From Streptomyces subrutilus (lineage in GTDB: Bacteria > Actinomycetota > Actinomycetes > Streptomycetales > Streptomycetaceae): DNA of 64,000 nt. This document shows positions 62,166 to 64,000 of this stretch, in pieces. Made by a program: the position numbers and the translations under genes. The notes under the pieces were generated by a model. The model did no database searches. It saw only the letters and a program-made list of their open reading frames with translations, and was not told the origin of the DNA. The first letter of the stretch is position 1; each line of letters begins with the position of its first letter. The stretch covers positions 2,728,001-2,792,000 of the forward strand of contig NZ_CP023701.1 in the NCBI RefSeq assembly GCF_008704535.1. The letters run 5' to 3'.

Positions 62166-62522
62166 TCAGGTGTGAGCCTCGTCGCGCGTGCCGTCCTGTC
62201 CGGGGTCCCGGTTCCCGTCCCAGCGCGCCCGCCGCATGTCGAGCCGGGGCTCCCCGGCGGCCGTCAGGCGCAGCGGAGTGGCCTCGGTCCGGTAGTGCTC
62301 CAGGGCGCGCGGCTCGCTGCCGGGCAGCGGCAGGCCGTCCGCCCGCACCACCCGCCACCAGGGCACGCCGCCCCCGTACAGGGCCATGACGCGGCCGACT
62401 TGACGCGGTCCGCCCTCGCCGAGCCACTCGGCGACGTCGCCGTACGTCATCACCCGGCCGGGCGGAATCCGCTCGGCCGCCTCCAGCACGCGCTCCGCGT
62501 AGGCGGGCAGCTCCTCGTTCAT
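62166..62522 (-). CDS. Alkyltransferase-like (ATL) DNA lesion-binding protein
   Basis: A 118-residue MGMT-fold protein in which the catalytic PCHRV of O6-alkylguanine methyltransferase is replaced by PWWRV (residues 54-58), the ATL signature. The helix motif RVMTYGDVAEWLG and the finger region GPRQVGRVMA are kept. ATL proteins bind O6-alkylguanine and hand it to nucleotide excision repair. The ATG at 62522 (MNEELPAY) gives the usual length; upstream ATGs at 62531 and 62543 would add a Cys-rich extension (MCCTMCG). It is upstream of adnA on the same strand. Confidence 0.9.
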   Translation of the reverse strand: MNEELPAYAERVLEAAERIPPGRVMTYGDVAEWLGEGGPRQVGRVMALYGGGVPWWRVVRADGLPLPGSEPRALEHYRTEATPLRLTAAGEPRLDMRRARWDGNRDPGQDGTRDEAHT

Positions 62523-62689
62523 TCCGCACATGGTGCAGCACATCGGCCGCCCGCCGGCGGAGGACCTGCTTCCGCACCGGCGCGCACCCTGATGCCCCGC
62601 TCCCCCGTCCGTCCGTGCCACCATCTTCCGGGCGGTGACTGGTGATACGTGATCAAGAAGAGACGGAAGTGACGACGAAGGAGCAGGGT

Positions 62690-64000
62690 GTGAGCCCTCC
62701 GGACGGCGCGGATTCGGACGACGGCGCGCGCCCCGACGACGGCCCCGCCCCGCGCCCGGACCACCGGCGCCCGAACGGCGACCGCGAGGACCCCGGGGCC
62801 GACGGCGAGCCCGGTGGCGCGGCCGGCGCGGGCCGTGCGGCCCGTCCCGACGACCGCGAGGACCCCGGGGCCGGTGACGGGCCCGACGGGCCGCACGGGC
62901 GCGGGGCCACGGCCGCCGACCGGGTCGAAGGCGACGAACCGCTGCTCGCGGCCCGCGTCCACCGGCCGTCCGACCTGGTACGGCTGCTCGCCGGCATCCT
63001 CGGCATCGCCGTCGTCCTCGCCATCGCCGCCTTCGCCCACGGCACCACCGTGGGCCTGGAGGAGGACATCACCAAGGGCACCGGCCAGGCCCCGGACCTG
63101 CTGATCAAGGTCGCCGCGCTGGTCTCCAGCATCGCCGTGCTCCTGCTCCCCGTCGCCTTCGCCATCGAACGGCTGATCAAGCGCGACGGGCTGCGCATCG
63201 CCGACGGCGTGCTCGCCGCGGTCCTGGCCCACGGGGTGACGCTCGCCACGGACCTGTGGGTCTCGCGGGCCGCCTCCGGCACCATCCAGGACGCCCTGAC
63301 CCGCTCCGCCGGGGCCGGCGGGGCCCTGACCGACCCGGTGCACGGCTACCTGGCACCCGTGATCGCGTACATGACGGCCGTGGGCATGACCCGCCGGCCC
63401 CGCTGGCGGGTCGCACTGTGGGTGGTCCTGCTGCTGGACGCCTTCGCGATGCTGGTCGGCGGCTACACCACCCCCTTCTCGATCATCCTGACGGTGCTGA
63501 TCGGCTGGAGCGTCGCGTACGCGACCCTGTACGCGGTCGGCTCGCCGAACGTGCGCCCCACCGGGCAGACGCTCCTCGCGGGCCTGCGCCGGGTCGGCTT
63601 CCATCCGGTCAGCGCCATGCGCGCGGAGGGCCCGGACGGCCCCGAGGCCTCCGAGGTGAGCGACCGGGGCCGGCGCTACCACGTCACCCTGGAGGACGGG
63701 CCGCCGCTCGACGTCACCGTCGTCGACCGCGAACAGCAGGCCCAGGGCTTCTTCTACCGGGTGTGGCGCCGGGTCACGCTGCGCGGCATCACCACCCGGC
63801 GCAGCCTCCAGTCGCTGCGCCAGGCGCTGGAGCAGGAGGCGCTGCTGGCGTACGCGGCGATCGCGGCCGGGGCGAACGCGCCGAAGCTGATCGCCACCTC
63901 CGAGCTGGGCCCGGACGCCGTGATGCTCGTCTACGAGCACCTGGGCGGCCGGACCCTGGACGCCACCGCCGACGAGGAGATCACCGACGCCCTGACCCGC
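62690..64000 (+). CDS. Large membrane protein, probably lysyl-PG synthase/flippase-like, cut off by window edge
   Basis: An open frame from GTG 62690 (AAGGAG 6 bp upstream) runs to the window end without a stop, 437 codons seen. Residues 1-90 are a disordered Asp/Gly/Pro-rich tail containing two copies of DREDPGA. Hydrophobic helices start at about residue 106 (VRLLAGILGIAVVLAIAAFA) and number about six. A cytoplasmic segment resembling an aminoglycoside-kinase-like lobe follows (YHVTLEDG, LLAYAAIAAGANAPKL, AVMLVYEHLGGRTL). This looks like the actinobacterial fusion of a kinase-like region to a YbhN-type flippase; the flippase part would lie outside. Function unknown. Confidence 0.75.
   Translation, partial: MSPPDGADSDDGARPDDGPAPRPDHRRPNGDREDPGADGEPGGAAGAGRAARPDDREDPGAGDGPDGPHGRGATAADRVEGDEPLLAARVHRPSDLVRLLAGILGIAVVLAIAAFAHGTTVGLEEDITKGTGQAPDLLIKVAALVSSIAVLLLPVAFAIERLIKRDGLRIADGVLAAVLAHGVTLATDLWVSRAASGTIQDALTRSAGAGGALTDPVHGYLAPVIAYMTAVGMTRRPRWRVALWVVLLLDAFAMLVGGYTTPFSIILTVLIGWSVAYATLYAVGSPNVRPTGQTLLAGLRRVGFHPVSAMRAEGPDGPEASEVSDRGRRYHVTLEDGPPLDVTVVDREQQAQGFFYRVWRRVTLRGITTRRSLQSLRQALEQEALLAYAAIAAGANAPKLIATSELGPDAVMLVYEHLGGRTLDATADEEITDALTR

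Noticed and set aside
58497..62645. 1382-codon plus-strand frame opposite adnA
   Set aside because: Antisense shadow; no start signal and no recognisable domain, while adnA is complete on the other strand.

Overview
The window is a GC-rich (about 70% or more by eye) stretch of a Streptomyces chromosome. GTG starts and purine-rich ribosome binding sites are common. It carries DasR/DasABC, a B12-riboswitch nrdAB operon, SigR/RsrA and WblC. The gene order agrees with what I remember of the core region around SCO5180-SCO5235 of S. coelicolor. It looks like core chromosome, not an island: I see no insertion sequence, prophage, CRISPR array, rRNA or biosynthetic gene cluster.

Layout. (1) 1-5.4 kb: a chitobiose/N-acetylglucosamine uptake operon (dasA-dasB-dasC-GH3 hexosaminidase, minus strand) diverges from its GntR regulator dasR. 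DasR-type operators lie between them, and a large hairpin separates dasA from dasB. (2) 5.5-8.7 kb: a CstA-type pyruvate/peptide transporter with its small YbdD-like partner, then a GNAT acetyltransferase. (3) 8.6-13.7 kb: paired NrdR boxes, a cobalamin riboswitch, nrdA, nrdB and an AraC-type regulator (nrdS). (4) 13.9-19 kb: a tiny secreted peptide with three DSGWG repeats, peptide deformylase, a TPR protein and a membrane HD-GYP/HD pair. (5) 19-20.2 kb: sigR-rsrA with its self-recognised promoter. (6) 20.3-29.7 kb: housekeeping genes (alpha/beta hydrolase, SRAP peptidase, M50 protease, aroA, rsgA, SMR exporter, TetR, hisN, CBS protein) and a catalase with its divergent Fur-type regulator. 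(7) 29.8-32.1 kb: two identical initiator tRNA genes flank a Sel1/TPR repeat protein. (8) 32.2-41.4 kb: UPF0182, PPA1309, PDZ-Lon protease, moaE, epimerase, DUF2342 metalloprotease and Nudix genes. (9) 41.4-44.5 kb: an operon of three AIM24-domain proteins, the first-transcribed one fused to TerD. (10) 44.7-62.5 kb: YgjP-like protease, ThiF-like protein, ABC1 kinase, wblC with a leader ORF and attenuator, uvrD2, mycoredoxin with a SigR promoter, nudC, dipeptidase, adnB-adnA and an alkyltransferase-like protein. (11) A membrane protein runs off the right end.

How the parts connect. Several genes belong to thiol/oxidative stress and genome maintenance. SigR/RsrA senses disulfide stress, and a SigR-type promoter (GGAAT-N18-GTT) precedes the mycoredoxin gene 32 kb away. 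Catalase/CatR handles peroxide. AdnAB, UvrD2, SRAP and the ATL protein act on damaged DNA, and class Ia ribonucleotide reductase supplies dNTPs when B12 is short. The stretch UPF0182 - PDZ protease - DUF2342 - ABC1 - WblC/WhiB7 - UvrD2 - mycoredoxin - NudC - AdnB - AdnA follows the order I remember from Mycobacterium tuberculosis Rv3193c-Rv3202c, so it appears to be an old actinobacterial block.

The most interesting signal is the wblC leader (48973-49625). It holds a promoter with an AT-rich element next to the -35, a 105-codon upstream ORF with a strong Shine-Dalgarno, and an intrinsic terminator. The first terminator arm can instead pair with the 3' end of the upstream ORF, which is the architecture expected of a ribosome-sensing attenuator.
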